In this document: positions 34,908 through 43,911 of the stretch, one piece after another
How positions within the stretch are numbered: position 1 is the first letter of the stretch
How the letters are laid out: each line of letters starts with the position of its first letter
NCBI GenBank assembly: GCA_958295785.1
Contig: OY282377.1
Location: forward strand, 4,962,896-5,026,895
Source of the DNA: an uncultured Latescibacterota bacterium
GTDB lineage: Bacteria; Latescibacterota; UBA2968
Length of the DNA: 64,000 nucleotides
Direction: 5' to 3'
Made by a program: the position numbers and the translations under genes
The notes under the pieces: model-generated
Databases searched by the model: none
What the model was told of the DNA's origin: nothing
The model's input: only the letters and a program-made list of their open reading frames with translations

Positions 34908-35717
34908 TTATTCCACCTCGAGGTCTTCTGCGTCCAGTTGATACCAAAATACATCTCCCGATTCGATGGTGCTCTGTATGCGGTTGTCTTTGTACATACC
35001 GGCGACGACAGGATAGGCGCGCTTGCCCGCGAACCGGGTCAAAAACGCAGCATTGCGGATGGCCCGCCGCGTGTCTCGGCCATTGGCTGTGAAGGAGATT
35101 TCCACGGCGATATAGCAGGTTTCGCCATCTTGGCCCGCGGCCTCCACGATCAGGTCGGCCATGTAGAAACTCCGCCGCTCGTTTTTGGGAATGTCCGCCG
35201 CATCCTGGGATTCGACCAAAGAGATGATCTTTTTTTGTGGCAAGACGCCAACCAGCTCAAATCCCATGTCATAGGCGATCAAGGCGGCATTTCTGACCGC
35301 GGCATTTCTGGCGTGACCTCCCTTGAGCACGCCCAGGCTGATGTCGATCCTATCCAATCGGTTTTCGGCTTTGTCTTGTCGATTTTCGATTCGCTCCAAT
35401 CGGCTTTCGGCTTTGTCTTGTCGATTTTCGATTCGCTCCAACCGCTTGTTCGTGGCCTCGATAAACTTATCCACCTTAGCGACAAAGGCGTTCATCTCGG
35501 CGACAAAGGCGTTCATCTCGGCGATAAACTTATCTACCTTAGCGACAAAGGCATCCACCTTAGCGACAAAGGCATCCATATTGGCGACGAACTTGGTGAA
35601 CTTTTCGGGCAGATCGAGCAACTCGGGCGTAAGCAACCGAGCGCGCAGGGCGTCAACCCATTCGGGTTTTTCATCCAGTATTTGGATCAGGTCTTCTATG
35701 GTATTTATGGTGAACAT
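34908..35717 (-). CDS. Coiled-coil protein with C-terminal nuclease-like domain (DUF3782-like)
   Basis: A 269-residue protein starting MFTINTIEDLIQIL. Residues about 45-95 are a heptad-like run of FVAKVDAFVAKVDKF and FVAEMNAFVAEMN units, followed by two exact RLERIENRQDKAE repeats, all predicted coiled coil. The C-terminal domain (FYMADLIVEAAGQDGETCYIAVEISF with RAIRNAAFLTRF) has the layout of PD-(D/E)XK-like domains in DUF3782-type proteins common in cyanobacteria and candidate phyla. Function unproven. The upstream frame to 35897 is not used. Confidence 0.75.
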   Translation of the reverse strand: MFTINTIEDLIQILDEKPEWVDALRARLLTPELLDLPEKFTKFVANMDAFVAKVDAFVAKVDKFIAEMNAFVAEMNAFVAKVDKFIEATNKRLERIENRQDKAESRLERIENRQDKAENRLDRIDISLGVLKGGHARNAAVRNAALIAYDMGFELVGVLPQKKIISLVESQDAADIPKNERRSFYMADLIVEAAGQDGETCYIAVEISFTANGRDTRRAIRNAAFLTRFAGKRAYPVVAGMYKDNRIQSTIESGDVFWYQLDAEDLEVE

Positions 35718-35896
35718 CGCAGTTCCACACTCGGGTAAAAAAATGATCGATGCGAAAAGAAATATACCATGTTTCGCTCGGTTTTGCAACCGTCCATTAT
35801 TCGCCTTTTCGCTTGCCTCCAAATGCGAAATCCGATATATAAAGTTTGGATAAGGTATGTCGTTAAGCGACAAAAGGCCCGCAAAGAGGAAAGACA

Positions 35897-36247
35897 ATGG
35901 GCAATGATCAATCGCTTATGGCGTTGGAGACCTCGAACTTCGCACCGAAGATTTCATTGTTTGAAAAACGATTGACAGTGATTCTCGCACGCGATGGCGC
36001 GATGGTATGCGCTTTCTGCCCCGAGTTGGATTTGGTGACCGAAATGGCAACGCCCGATGAAGCACTGGCAGATATGCTGGAAGCCATGCGAGATTATGCC
36101 GAGGAATATTTGGGGGATTTGGAACTGTATCAAAACAGCCCCAACCGCGCCCACCATTTGCCTTATATTCGAGAGATCGCTGCGTGTAAAGATGCGTGGG
36201 ATGTTCGAATGCCAATTGAAATCCAACAGGGCCGCATACAGATTTGA
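35897..36247 (+). CDS. HicB-like antitoxin
   Basis: A 116-residue protein with a HicB-type partially degraded RNase-H-like fold: LTVILARDGAMVCAFCPELD, LVTEMATPDEALADMLEAMR and DYAEEYL. ATG 35897 has GAGGAAAG close upstream. The downstream overlapping frame encodes a HicA-like protein, so the pair is a candidate type II toxin-antitoxin module. In such modules HicB neutralises HicA and represses the operon. The antitoxin lies first here. The 179-bp divergent region before it probably holds the promoter. Confidence 0.7.
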   Translation: MGNDQSLMALETSNFAPKISLFEKRLTVILARDGAMVCAFCPELDLVTEMATPDEALADMLEAMRDYAEEYLGDLELYQNSPNRAHHLPYIREIAACKDAWDVRMPIEIQQGRIQI

Positions 36248-36452
36248 TCAATTTCGCAAAGTGTTACGGGTTTTGGGATTCGAGAAAATTCGATCTCGAA
36301 AACACGAAACGTGGCGCAAAGTGCTCGAAAATGGAACGATTTTGCGCGTCCGCATCAGCCACAAACACGGGCGAGACATCCCGCGGTGGCTATTTTTTGA
36401 AATGTTGCGACAGGCGGGAATTGATGAAGAAAAATTTCGAGACTTGTTGTAG
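36201..36452 (+). CDS. HicA-like mRNA interferase toxin
   Basis: The conserved part reads FDQFRKVLRVLGFEKIRSRK, HETWRKVLENGTILRVRISH and GRDIPRWLFFEMLRQAGID, matching the dsRBD-like HicA fold, including the conserved His after the basic segment (KHETW). ATG 36201 overlaps the antitoxin gene by 47 nt and gives 83 residues; a GTG inside FRKV is another possible start. It would cleave mRNA when not bound by HicB. Confidence 0.65.
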   Translation: MFECQLKSNRAAYRFDQFRKVLRVLGFEKIRSRKHETWRKVLENGTILRVRISHKHGRDIPRWLFFEMLRQAGIDEEKFRDLL

Positions 36453-36546
36453 GTCCTGGAGCAATCACAGGGTGCGCTCTGAAGAATGCCCGCAGTTTTG
36501 CTGTTTTGTTTGATGTTCGGATTCAATGCTCTGAGTGTAAGCTATT

Positions 36547-37365
36547 ATGGATGCAAACGCCTTGTTGCTGTTATCGGGATATTCCGTTGCCATTGTTGCC
36601 GCGTCTTTGCTCGGCGGGTGGTTGCCGGGCATTGTGACCATGACGCACACCCGCACGCAGATGGTGATGAGCCTCGTCGCGGGGCTGATTCTCGGCGTTG
36701 CCCTTTACCATCTTTTGCCCCACGGCCTGGCGCGAATTTCCAGCCCAAACGCGGTCGAGACAGCCGTGTGGTGGATGATGCTGGGTCTCATTCTGATGCT
36801 GTTGTTGCTGCGTCTCTTCCACTTTCACCAACACGACTTCAGCGGTGAGGAGCGCGATCGCGGCCCGGATGTGCATTCGATGAGTTGGATCGGCATTGCC
36901 CTGGGCATGGCCCTGCACACGGTGACAGAGGGAATCGCGCTGGGCGCGAGCATTCGGGTGGGATGGGCGTATGAAGACGGGATGGGTTGGGCGGGGTTGG
37001 GCGTGTTTTTGGCGATCTTTCTGCACAAGCCGCTCGACGCGCTCTCCATTACGAGCATCATGCAGGCCGCCGGTCTGAGCCTTTGCGCCCGCACGGTGGT
37101 CAACGTCGGGTTTGCCATGCTCTGCCCAGTGGTTGCCCTATTGACGTTTTGGGGCGCGGGGTTGCTCGGCCCATGGGAAGGGCAAGTGATCGGCTGCACC
37201 CTGACTTTTGCGGCCGGCGCATTCCTGTGCATTTCCTTGAGCGATCTGTTGCCGGAGATCCATTTCCACCGCCACGACCGCGGCAAGCTCACCGCTTCTT
37301 TCCTCATTGGGATCGGCCTTGCTTACGCGCTGCACTTTGTCGAATCCGGCGCATTGCATCCATGA
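36547..37365 (+). CDS. ZIP family metal transporter
   Basis: A 272-residue membrane protein of the ZIP (zinc/iron permease) family with about eight hydrophobic segments. The metal-binding helix carries MALHTVTEGIALG (H, E) and the next helix FLAIFLHKPLDALS (H, K/P). A His-rich loop HFHQHD lies in the variable region, and another, HFHRHD, before the last helix. ZIP proteins import divalent cations. It converges with the DapA-like/efflux permease operon on the other strand. Confidence 0.88.
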   Translation: MDANALLLLSGYSVAIVAASLLGGWLPGIVTMTHTRTQMVMSLVAGLILGVALYHLLPHGLARISSPNAVETAVWWMMLGLILMLLLLRLFHFHQHDFSGEERDRGPDVHSMSWIGIALGMALHTVTEGIALGASIRVGWAYEDGMGWAGLGVFLAIFLHKPLDALSITSIMQAAGLSLCARTVVNVGFAMLCPVVALLTFWGAGLLGPWEGQVIGCTLTFAAGAFLCISLSDLLPEIHFHRHDRGKLTASFLIGIGLAYALHFVESGALHP

Positions 37366-37369
37366 AAAA

Positions 37370-37402
37370 GCCCCGGCGGATCAAAACCGCCGAGGCGTTT
37401 TC
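37370..37402 (+). terminator. Rho-independent terminator after the ZIP gene
   Basis: Stem GCCCCGGCGG / CCGCCGAGGC with loop ATCAAAA, beginning five bases after the ZIP stop codon and followed by GTTTTC. The stem has one bulged position. Confidence 0.7.
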
Positions 37403-37487
37403 GTACAGGAGCGTTAGGTAGCCGCCCATCAATTTTCGATAGGCTGATAAAGCGGACCTGAGTTGCGCTTCGCTCAGAACGACAGGT

Positions 37488-38705
37488 TTATTTTTCTCTG
37501 CAAGGCCGGAGGTTGGAGAGCAGGTCCCGGTACCCGCTCTTGAGACCGCCTGCGCGGAATCGCCAGACGATCAAGGCGATGAGGGCGAAGGCGCCGCCCC
37601 ACTGCACGAGTTGGAGGGTCGCAGAATGAGAGGCCGCGAGGTTGACGGAGAGCGTCGCGCCAAAGGCGATGAGGATGGCGTCGATCGAGATGCCTATAAC
37701 GACGGTCACGGCGATGACAGCGGCGACATAAACAGACGCGAAGCGCGTGCCGAACTGGCTGGCGATGATGGCGATGGTGCCGGTGTTGGAGGCCGGCCCT
37801 GTCATGAGAAAAATCAGGGCTGCGCCCGGGCTGACGCCTTTGGCAACCAGCGCGGCGGCGATGGGCGTGCTGGCAGAGGCGCAGATGTAGAGGGGCATGC
37901 CGACCAATACCATGACGGGATAGGCCAGCCAGCGGGCGTATTCATTCGCCATCAAATCGCTCGGAAGTGCCAAGTAGAGCACGCCCCCCAGTGCGACGCC
38001 CACAACCAGCGCGAACAAGATGTCGTCCGCCACTTCCACGAACCCATAGCGTAAAACGTGCTTGCAGATTTTCACAAAGTCCAAAGCGTTGGCATCCGCA
38101 TAAGAGGCGTTTTCCCGCCGGCTGATTTTGTCCCCAATGCGTCTCAGATAGGCGAACAGAGACGCTTTGAGTTGCGCGGGCGAGATGTAGCAATCGTCAC
38201 TGCCGGGCAGCAGGGGCTCGTGCGCGTCGTCGTGATCGCAATGGGAGTGGGCAGGCGACTGCGTTTCGCCGCGGTTGTCCTTTGCGAGACCGATGCAGAA
38301 GAGGCCGGCGATGACCGCAGTGATAAAGCTGATGACGGGCCTGACAAGGGCGGCGACGAATCCGAAAAATGCCTGCGTGACCAGAATGGAGTCTGCGCCC
38401 GTTTCCGGCGCGGTGATCAAAAAAGACAAGCAAGACGAACGAGACGCGCCTTTCTTCCGCATCTCGGCGACGACGGGCACGACCGAGCAACTGCAAAGCG
38501 GGATGGGCACGCCGATAGCCGCGCTGGTGCTCACGGATTTCAAGTTGTCGTCGCGCAGCCACTTGAGAATGGCGTGGCGCGAAATCAAGATGTGGATCAG
38601 TCCGGAAAGAAATAGCCCGAAGAGGAGCATGGGCGCGAGCAGCAGAAAGGACGCCCAGAGAAAATCGATGAATCCGGTCAGTATTTCCGCGAAATCGAAT
38701 GTCAT
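37488..38705 (-). CDS. Permease of the SO_0444 Cu/Zn efflux / DUF318 type
   Basis: A 405-residue integral membrane permease. The hallmarks are the motif PIPLCSCSVVPV in an early helix and SPGAALIFLMTGPASNTGT in the second half, an internal-duplication layout with a central hydrophilic His/Asp-rich loop (HSHCDHDDAHE). Relatives are linked to metal or metalloid export. ATG 38705 overlaps the stop of the DapA-like gene (ATGA), so the two are coupled although no metabolic link is obvious. Confidence 0.82.
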   Translation of the reverse strand: MTFDFAEILTGFIDFLWASFLLLAPMLLFGLFLSGLIHILISRHAILKWLRDDNLKSVSTSAAIGVPIPLCSCSVVPVVAEMRKKGASRSSCLSFLITAPETGADSILVTQAFFGFVAALVRPVISFITAVIAGLFCIGLAKDNRGETQSPAHSHCDHDDAHEPLLPGSDDCYISPAQLKASLFAYLRRIGDKISRRENASYADANALDFVKICKHVLRYGFVEVADDILFALVVGVALGGVLYLALPSDLMANEYARWLAYPVMVLVGMPLYICASASTPIAAALVAKGVSPGAALIFLMTGPASNTGTIAIIASQFGTRFASVYVAAVIAVTVVIGISIDAILIAFGATLSVNLAASHSATLQLVQWGGAFALIALIVWRFRAGGLKSGYRDLLSNLRPCREK

Positions 38706-39622
38706 TTAACCCCTTCTGTGATCGCCGGTTGATGTGTGCGGAACAGGGGGCGAAGTTTGGCGAGGATGGCGTCGAGTTCTCGGTGGTCCTCGTCGTCCAA
38801 TTGCGTGCTGCCGGGCGCGCGCATGCCGCTCGTTTTGAAGATGCCGCGGCGCACGAGGACTTCTTTGACGAGGCGGAGGCCGAGGATTTGCACCATGTTG
38901 GTCAAGGGGAGGAGTTGATCAAAAAGATCGCGCGCTGTGTTTTCGTCGCCAGATTGAAATGCGTGATAGATGTCCACATGAATGTCCACGACTGGCGCGC
39001 CGGGCATAAAGCCGCTGGCACCCCGTCGCATTTCCGAGATCATCCAGCGGCACCACGCACCCCCGAAAACGCCCTGACAGTGACCGCCCGCTTCGGCCAC
39101 AATCGCGCTGATGTGATGCGCGCTGGGATGGGCTTCTTCTTTGACGTATATGAGGTGCTCGACTTCGGCGAGCAGGCGGATAAGGGCAGCGGGCGACATG
39201 CCAGTTCCCGCGTTTTGGATGAAAATGGGCAATTGTCCCGCGCTGGAAATGGCTTCAAAGTAGCGCAGATTTTCCTCGACGCCACCGCTGCCCATATAGG
39301 GTGGCATGGCGATGACTGCATCGGCCCCCACGCGCTGGGCATGGGCCGCGTGTTCGGTGGCCGTAGAGATATTGGTGCCGGCCACTCCGGCGATAACGGG
39401 AATGCGGTTGTCGGTTTTTTTCACGACAATTTCGACCGTGGTCTGCCGCTCGCGGTCAGAGAGATATTGAAATTCACTCCCCAGCACGGGAAAGACCAGC
39501 CCTCCTGCGCCAGCGTGAATACAAAAATCGATCTGACGCGCCAGACTGTCGATATCAAAGCCGCCTGATTCGGCAACGGGTGTTTGCAACACGGGCAAAA
39601 TACCGCGGATGGGTTCGCTCAT
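38702..39622 (-). CDS. Dihydrodipicolinate synthase (DapA) family aldolase
   Basis: A 306-residue TIM-barrel class I aldolase/lyase with the Schiff-base lysine K161 in LIYVKEEA. The position that is usually Tyr in the catalytic relay (Y-N after the fifth strand) reads FIQNAG, so the proton-relay Tyr is replaced by Gln136, and the GTTGE motif reads LGSEF. It is thus a non-DapA member, perhaps a 2-keto-3-deoxy-sugar acid or N-acetylneuraminate-type aldolase; a KDG kinase-like gene lies 3 kb away. Confidence 0.82.
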   Translation of the reverse strand: MSEPIRGILPVLQTPVAESGGFDIDSLARQIDFCIHAGAGGLVFPVLGSEFQYLSDRERQTTVEIVVKKTDNRIPVIAGVAGTNISTATEHAAHAQRVGADAVIAMPPYMGSGGVEENLRYFEAISSAGQLPIFIQNAGTGMSPAALIRLLAEVEHLIYVKEEAHPSAHHISAIVAEAGGHCQGVFGGAWCRWMISEMRRGASGFMPGAPVVDIHVDIYHAFQSGDENTARDLFDQLLPLTNMVQILGLRLVKEVLVRRGIFKTSGMRAPGSTQLDDEDHRELDAILAKLRPLFRTHQPAITEGVK

Positions 39623-39699
39623 GGTGATCCTCAGCGGGCTAAATTTTGACGCTCCAAATCGCGTGCGATTTCAGCACGGTATATTTTGGGCGGTGGGGT

Positions 39700-39760
39700 T
39701 GGCGCGTCCCTTCGGGCGAGCCCATGGACATCGCCCCTACAGGCTTACGGGCAGGGACTG
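39700..39760. repeat. Dispersed short repeat copy
   Basis: CGGGCGAGCCCATGGACATC followed by GCCCCTACAGG is a diverged, inverted copy of the GTAGGGGCGATGCCCCCGTG family, placed between the DapA-like gene and the flavoprotein gene. Confidence 0.5.
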
Positions 39761-39786
39761 ACAACTCACCCATAAGGAATACATCT

Positions 39787-41166
39787 ATGGATTACGACGT
39801 CATCGTCATTGGTGGCGGCAGCGCGGGATATGCCGCAGCGCGCACGGCCCAAGAGTTCGGCGCGAAAGTTGCCATTATCGACAAAGGGCCTTTGGGTGGC
39901 CTGTGCATCTTGCGCGGGTGTATGCCCACCAAGGCCATTTTGCGCTCGTCCGAGATTATGTCGTTGATGCGCCGCGCCAGAGAATTTGGCCTGCGTGCGT
40001 CCAAATTGCGCGCCGATCTCGGTGAAATCAATGACCGCAAACGCGCACTCGTCAAGGAATTTGCGGACTATCGGATCGCGCAACTCCGCAACCCGCGATT
40101 CGCGCTCATATCTGGCAGGGCGCGCTTTGTCAATCGCAACGCCATTGCCGTGGGGCGACGAACTTTGACTGCGCGGAGTTTCATCATCAGCACGGGTTCG
40201 ACGGTTGCCGACATCGCCATTCCCGGCCTGAAAGAGGTGGGGTATCTCACCAGCGATGACGCGCTCGAATTGCGAGAATTGCCCGAGTCGATGATCGTCT
40301 TGGGCGGCGGGCCAGTGGCCGCGGAATTTGCCCAATTTTTTTGCCGCTTGGGCACGCGCACCACGCTGATTCAGCGCAGCGACCACATCTTCAGCAGCAC
40401 GGACGAAGACCTCGCCCGCCCGGTGGAGGACCGATTCAGGCAAGAGGGAATGCAAGTCTTCACCGCGACTCAGTTGCAAAAATTCACGCAACAAGACAAT
40501 GCCAAAATCGCCCATTTTCTCCACAATGGCAAACAGCGCACGACCTCGGCAGACGCGATTCTTCAGGCGTTGGGGCGCGTGCCCGCTATCCAATCGCTCG
40601 CGCTCGAAAATGCGGGCGTGCAGGTTGCAAACGGGTGCATTGCCGTGGATCAGCAGATGCGGACCAGCGCGCCCAATATTTACGCTGCGGGCGATTGCAC
40701 GGGGCTTTACGAAATTGTACACATCGCGGTGCAACAAGGCGAGGTGGCCGGGCACAACGCGGTTGGGCACACGACAAAGCGGCGCGTGGATTACAGGCTC
40801 AAAGCCGAAGTGGTTTTCACGGACCCGCAACTCGCGTCTGTGGGCGTCACGGAAAAAGAATGCCGCGAACAAAACACCCCCTATCGCGTTGCGTCCTATC
40901 CCTTTGACGACCACGGCAAATCCATGGTCATGGGCGAAACCCACGGCTTTGTCAAACTCCTCTGCCATCCCAAAACGGGCGAACTCATCGGCGGGCACAT
41001 CGTCGGGCCTGAAGCCTGTGAACTCATCCACGAACTCATCGCCATCATGCACTTTCGCGGCACGGTTTACGACTTGATGAGCATGCCGCACTATCACCCT
41101 ACCCTCGCGGAGATTCTCACCTATCCAGCCGAAGACCTCGCCGAGGAAATTCAATCCTCGGGGTGA
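39787..41166 (+). CDS. Dihydrolipoamide dehydrogenase-like FAD/NAD disulfide oxidoreductase
   Basis: A 459-residue class I pyridine nucleotide-disulfide oxidoreductase. FAD site VIVIGGGSAGYAAA (6-19), redox-active C40-x4-C45 in GGLCILRGCMPTK, NAD motif IVLGGGPVAAEFAQF, second FAD motif NIYAAGDC, and the C-terminal HYHPTLAEI with the catalytic His-Glu. It belongs to the group of Lpd, mercuric reductase and similar enzymes; no 2-oxoacid dehydrogenase genes are near, so the electron acceptor is open. ATG 39787 is preferred over an upstream in-frame ATG. Its end overlaps the convergent MFS gene by 16 bp. Confidence 0.87.
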   Translation: MDYDVIVIGGGSAGYAAARTAQEFGAKVAIIDKGPLGGLCILRGCMPTKAILRSSEIMSLMRRAREFGLRASKLRADLGEINDRKRALVKEFADYRIAQLRNPRFALISGRARFVNRNAIAVGRRTLTARSFIISTGSTVADIAIPGLKEVGYLTSDDALELRELPESMIVLGGGPVAAEFAQFFCRLGTRTTLIQRSDHIFSSTDEDLARPVEDRFRQEGMQVFTATQLQKFTQQDNAKIAHFLHNGKQRTTSADAILQALGRVPAIQSLALENAGVQVANGCIAVDQQMRTSAPNIYAAGDCTGLYEIVHIAVQQGEVAGHNAVGHTTKRRVDYRLKAEVVFTDPQLASVGVTEKECREQNTPYRVASYPFDDHGKSMVMGETHGFVKLLCHPKTGELIGGHIVGPEACELIHELIAIMHFRGTVYDLMSMPHYHPTLAEILTYPAEDLAEEIQSSG

Positions 41167-42491
41167 ATGACGGGTTTTAACTGGCGGGCGAGCAGCGCGG
41201 CAAAGGGAATAAATAACAGGGAAATGAGAAACAAATTCCGATAGGAAATCCAAGCCACGAGCACCCCGGCCAGCATGGGCAACAACCCCTGCGGAAACAT
41301 AAACATGTTCATAAAGCTGGTGTAGGTGGGCCGCCGGTCCGCGGGCGCGATGTCGAGGACATAGGTCATGCGCCCCGAATACATGCCGCTTTGAGCCGCG
41401 CCGGAAAAAACAAAGGTGAACGCGTACACCGCGACCCGCAAATCGATCTCTGTGCCCCAAAACCATATTGTGCGATGGGGTACGTATTCGATACATATTG
41501 GAACCACAATAGACAGCGCGAGCAGAAACGTGCCGTACAAAAACAACGCCTGATTGCCCTTGTAACGCCCTATCCACGCCCACGCCACATTGGAAAACAC
41601 CGCGCTAAACTGCATCGCCATTACATAAAGCCCAATATAGGCGGCGCCAATGCCCAGGCCAGTAATCGCGTAGGGCACGTAAAACGGCCCGCCCATCATG
41701 CTAAAGCCCCACAGAAATTGCACCGTGCAAAGACGCCTGAAATTCACATCCTCTTTCATTAAACTCAGGCCGTTGAGCAAATAATTTTTCAGAGAGAGTT
41801 GCGCGTGCGTGCGCCGTTCAATGGGTTCTCGAATCAGGCTAAAGATCGACACGGCCATCGCAGTGCCCAACCCCGAAAGCACGAATAACACCGCGTAATT
41901 ATTCGGAAATGACAGCCCGCTTTGCGCGCTCAAAATATAAGAAATCAAAAGCCCGGCAGCCATGGACATCGCGCCCCCGGAAAATCGGCGCAGCGCGAAA
42001 ATTTTTGACCGATGAGACGCGGGAATCGCCTTGCCCATCAGATCCATCCACGGCACGCTCATCACGCCCATCAGCGATGTGCCCATCGCGTAAGACACCA
42101 TAAAAAAAAACAAAAAAATGGCGGGCTTCATTCCCCCTAAAAAGAGGGTCATCGCGCCCACCAAAATCCACATCGCGCTTCGGGCCAACCCCGCGCCGAT
42201 CAACAGGGGCATCTTTCGGGGTTTGGGTTCGATAATTCGGGAGATGAACACCTGTGGCCAGGCCCAACCCATTCTCATGAGCGCGCCGGCCATCCCCACC
42301 AAAATGCTGGATGTGGTCAGGGTTTGCACAAAGGCCGGCATCACCAGGTCCGCGCTGATAAACGTGTAGGACATCATCACCAACCCCCCGTTGATCACCA
42401 GCAACCAACTGTTTCGGCGCACCTCTTTTTGCGTGCGCCGCGCCGCCACCACATCTCGCAGCGGCGGCCCTTCGTTGTGCGCCATTTCCAT
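41151..42491 (-). CDS. Major facilitator superfamily transporter
   Basis: A 446-residue, 12-helix MFS protein with a cytoplasmic N-terminal tail, a first helix WLLVINGGLVMMSYTF and an intracellular basic loop after helix 2-3 (RIIEPKPRKMPL). It is similar in style to the uncharacterised MFS proteins frequent in Poribacteria-like genomes beside sugar genes. Its start ATG follows a weak Shine-Dalgarno. The 3' end overlaps the flavoprotein gene on the opposite strand. Substrate unknown, possibly a sugar or nucleoside. Confidence 0.85.
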   Translation of the reverse strand: MEMAHNEGPPLRDVVAARRTQKEVRRNSWLLVINGGLVMMSYTFISADLVMPAFVQTLTTSSILVGMAGALMRMGWAWPQVFISRIIEPKPRKMPLLIGAGLARSAMWILVGAMTLFLGGMKPAIFLFFFMVSYAMGTSLMGVMSVPWMDLMGKAIPASHRSKIFALRRFSGGAMSMAAGLLISYILSAQSGLSFPNNYAVLFVLSGLGTAMAVSIFSLIREPIERRTHAQLSLKNYLLNGLSLMKEDVNFRRLCTVQFLWGFSMMGGPFYVPYAITGLGIGAAYIGLYVMAMQFSAVFSNVAWAWIGRYKGNQALFLYGTFLLALSIVVPICIEYVPHRTIWFWGTEIDLRVAVYAFTFVFSGAAQSGMYSGRMTYVLDIAPADRRPTYTSFMNMFMFPQGLLPMLAGVLVAWISYRNLFLISLLFIPFAALLARQLKPVIHPED

Positions 42492-42534
42492 AGATCGATC
42501 CCCGACTCGTTTGTTTGGCTAACTGCTGACCACA

Positions 42535-42578
42535 ACGGACAGGCACGGGGCACCGCCCCTACGTACGCCTGTGCCGCG
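42535..42578. repeat. Dispersed short repeat copy
   Basis: ACAGGCACGGGGCACCGCCC followed by CTACGTACGCCTGTG is another copy of the CCCCTACG-core family, adjacent to the stop of the 40-aa membrane protein gene. Confidence 0.6.
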
Positions 42579-42591
42579 TCTTATGCGTCCA

Positions 42592-42714
42592 TCATGAGCG
42601 CGTTGACTGGTCGGGCTTGTCATCTTTTTTTTCTCCATTTCTGATAGCCTGTACACTGACAATAATCAGGCCCGTCAGGAAGATCGTAAAAGCGATAATT
42701 GGAAACCATTCCAT
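42592..42714 (-). CDS. 40-aa single-pass membrane microprotein
   Basis: ATG 42714, preceded by a GGAG 8 nt upstream, encodes 40 residues: one hydrophobic helix (MEWFPIIAFTIFLTGLIIV) followed by a charged tail with NGEKKDDKPDQ. It sits between the KDG kinase-like gene (40 bp upstream, same strand) and the MFS gene (100 bp downstream, same strand). The topology suits an accessory subunit of the transporter. No family is recognised, and it was found by reading the gap. Confidence 0.55.
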   Translation of the reverse strand: MEWFPIIAFTIFLTGLIIVSVQAIRNGEKKDDKPDQSTRS

Positions 42715-42754
42715 CGCGAATGCTCCAGTTTGTTTTTCCTGCGATGCGTCCTAT

Positions 42755-43798
42755 TTAGCGTCTGATCCGTGCGCTCTCGCCCTTCATGGCGCGTTCTGCT
42801 TCTGCGCGCGTTGCCCAGTTCACATCGCCGGGGAACGTATGGGCCAGTGCCGAATAGGCCCCGGCAAAATCGACAATATCTCGAGCGGGCTTGCCCGCGA
42901 GCATCCCGGCAATAATCCCCGCGGAAAAATTATCGCCCCCGCCCACGCGATCCACAATTTCCAAATTTTCGTATATGCGGGAAAAATAAAATTCACTGCC
43001 ATCGTAAAGCAAGGTGCGCCAGTCATTCAACAACCCGGTTTTGGCGACGCGCAGGGTTGTGCCCACATGCGTCACATTGGGATATTGCGCTGTGGCCTTG
43101 TGCGCGACCTCCTTATAGCTTTCCGGATCCAGGGCATCGTAATCGCCCGATGTGCCTTCGGCCTTCAAGCCCATCGTCTTTTCAAAATCTTCCTCATTGC
43201 CGATGAGCACCTTCACGTGCGGGATGCACTTTGCAATGGTCTCCCGTGCTTTTTCCGAACTCCACAAGTTGGATCTGAAATTGAGATCAAAACTCGTGGT
43301 CACGCCGGCATCGCACGCCGCTCGCAACGCTTCTACGGTGGTCTCTGCCGCGCCTTTGGACAAGGCGGGTGTAATGCCACTGACGTGAAACCACCTGCTC
43401 CCTTCAAACACAGATGCCCAATTCACCATGCCGGGTTTGATATTCATAATCGCGGTATGGCCCCTGTCATAAGTCACGGCACTCGCGCGCGGCCCTACCC
43501 CCACTTCCATGTGGTAAAACCCGTTGCGCTCGAGACCGATCCCATCAAAATCCGTCCACGAGATATGGGACATATCCACCCCGTGCTCGCGACCCTTGTT
43601 GCGAATGATCCACCCCGTCCAATTATCGACCAAGCGCGAGACCCACGCCGCCTTCAATCCCAAATGCGCGCAACCGACCGCGACATTGTATTCACCGCCC
43701 CCGATCTCGACATCGAGTTTGGTTGCATTTTCCAACCGGCGGTATTCGGGTGAAGACAATCGAATCATCGCCTCGCCAAAGGTCACGACATCGTACAT
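42755..43798 (-). CDS. PfkB-family sugar kinase, 2-keto-3-deoxygluconate kinase-like
   Basis: A 347-residue ribokinase-fold kinase. GEAMIRLSSP and GGGEYNVAVG are the N-terminal substrate motifs and RVGGGDNFSAG is the anion-hole/catalytic Asp motif (first G-A-G-D position is G-G-G-D). SFDLNFRSNLW and LIGNEEDFEK are characteristic of KDG kinases. ATG 43798 has a GGAGG 6 nt upstream. It would phosphorylate 2-keto-3-deoxygluconate from hexuronate breakdown. It lies with an MFS transporter and the 40-aa protein. Confidence 0.82.
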   Translation of the reverse strand: MYDVVTFGEAMIRLSSPEYRRLENATKLDVEIGGGEYNVAVGCAHLGLKAAWVSRLVDNWTGWIIRNKGREHGVDMSHISWTDFDGIGLERNGFYHMEVGVGPRASAVTYDRGHTAIMNIKPGMVNWASVFEGSRWFHVSGITPALSKGAAETTVEALRAACDAGVTTSFDLNFRSNLWSSEKARETIAKCIPHVKVLIGNEEDFEKTMGLKAEGTSGDYDALDPESYKEVAHKATAQYPNVTHVGTTLRVAKTGLLNDWRTLLYDGSEFYFSRIYENLEIVDRVGGGDNFSAGIIAGMLAGKPARDIVDFAGAYSALAHTFPGDVNWATRAEAERAMKGESARIRR

Positions 43799-43911
43799 AT
43801 ATTCCTCCAAAAAATCAGTGGTTGGTGGCCTGTGGTCAGTCCCCGCCTAATCCCCGTCTGAATCGGGATAAACTTCTGCCTTTTTGTGGCGAAACTTACC
43901 TCTCGCCTTCC

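Noticed and set aside
39766-41583. 605-codon minus-strand frame across the flavoprotein gene
   Set aside because: It is antisense to a lipoamide-dehydrogenase-like gene with all FAD, NAD and redox motifs, and runs into the MFS gene in the wrong frame.
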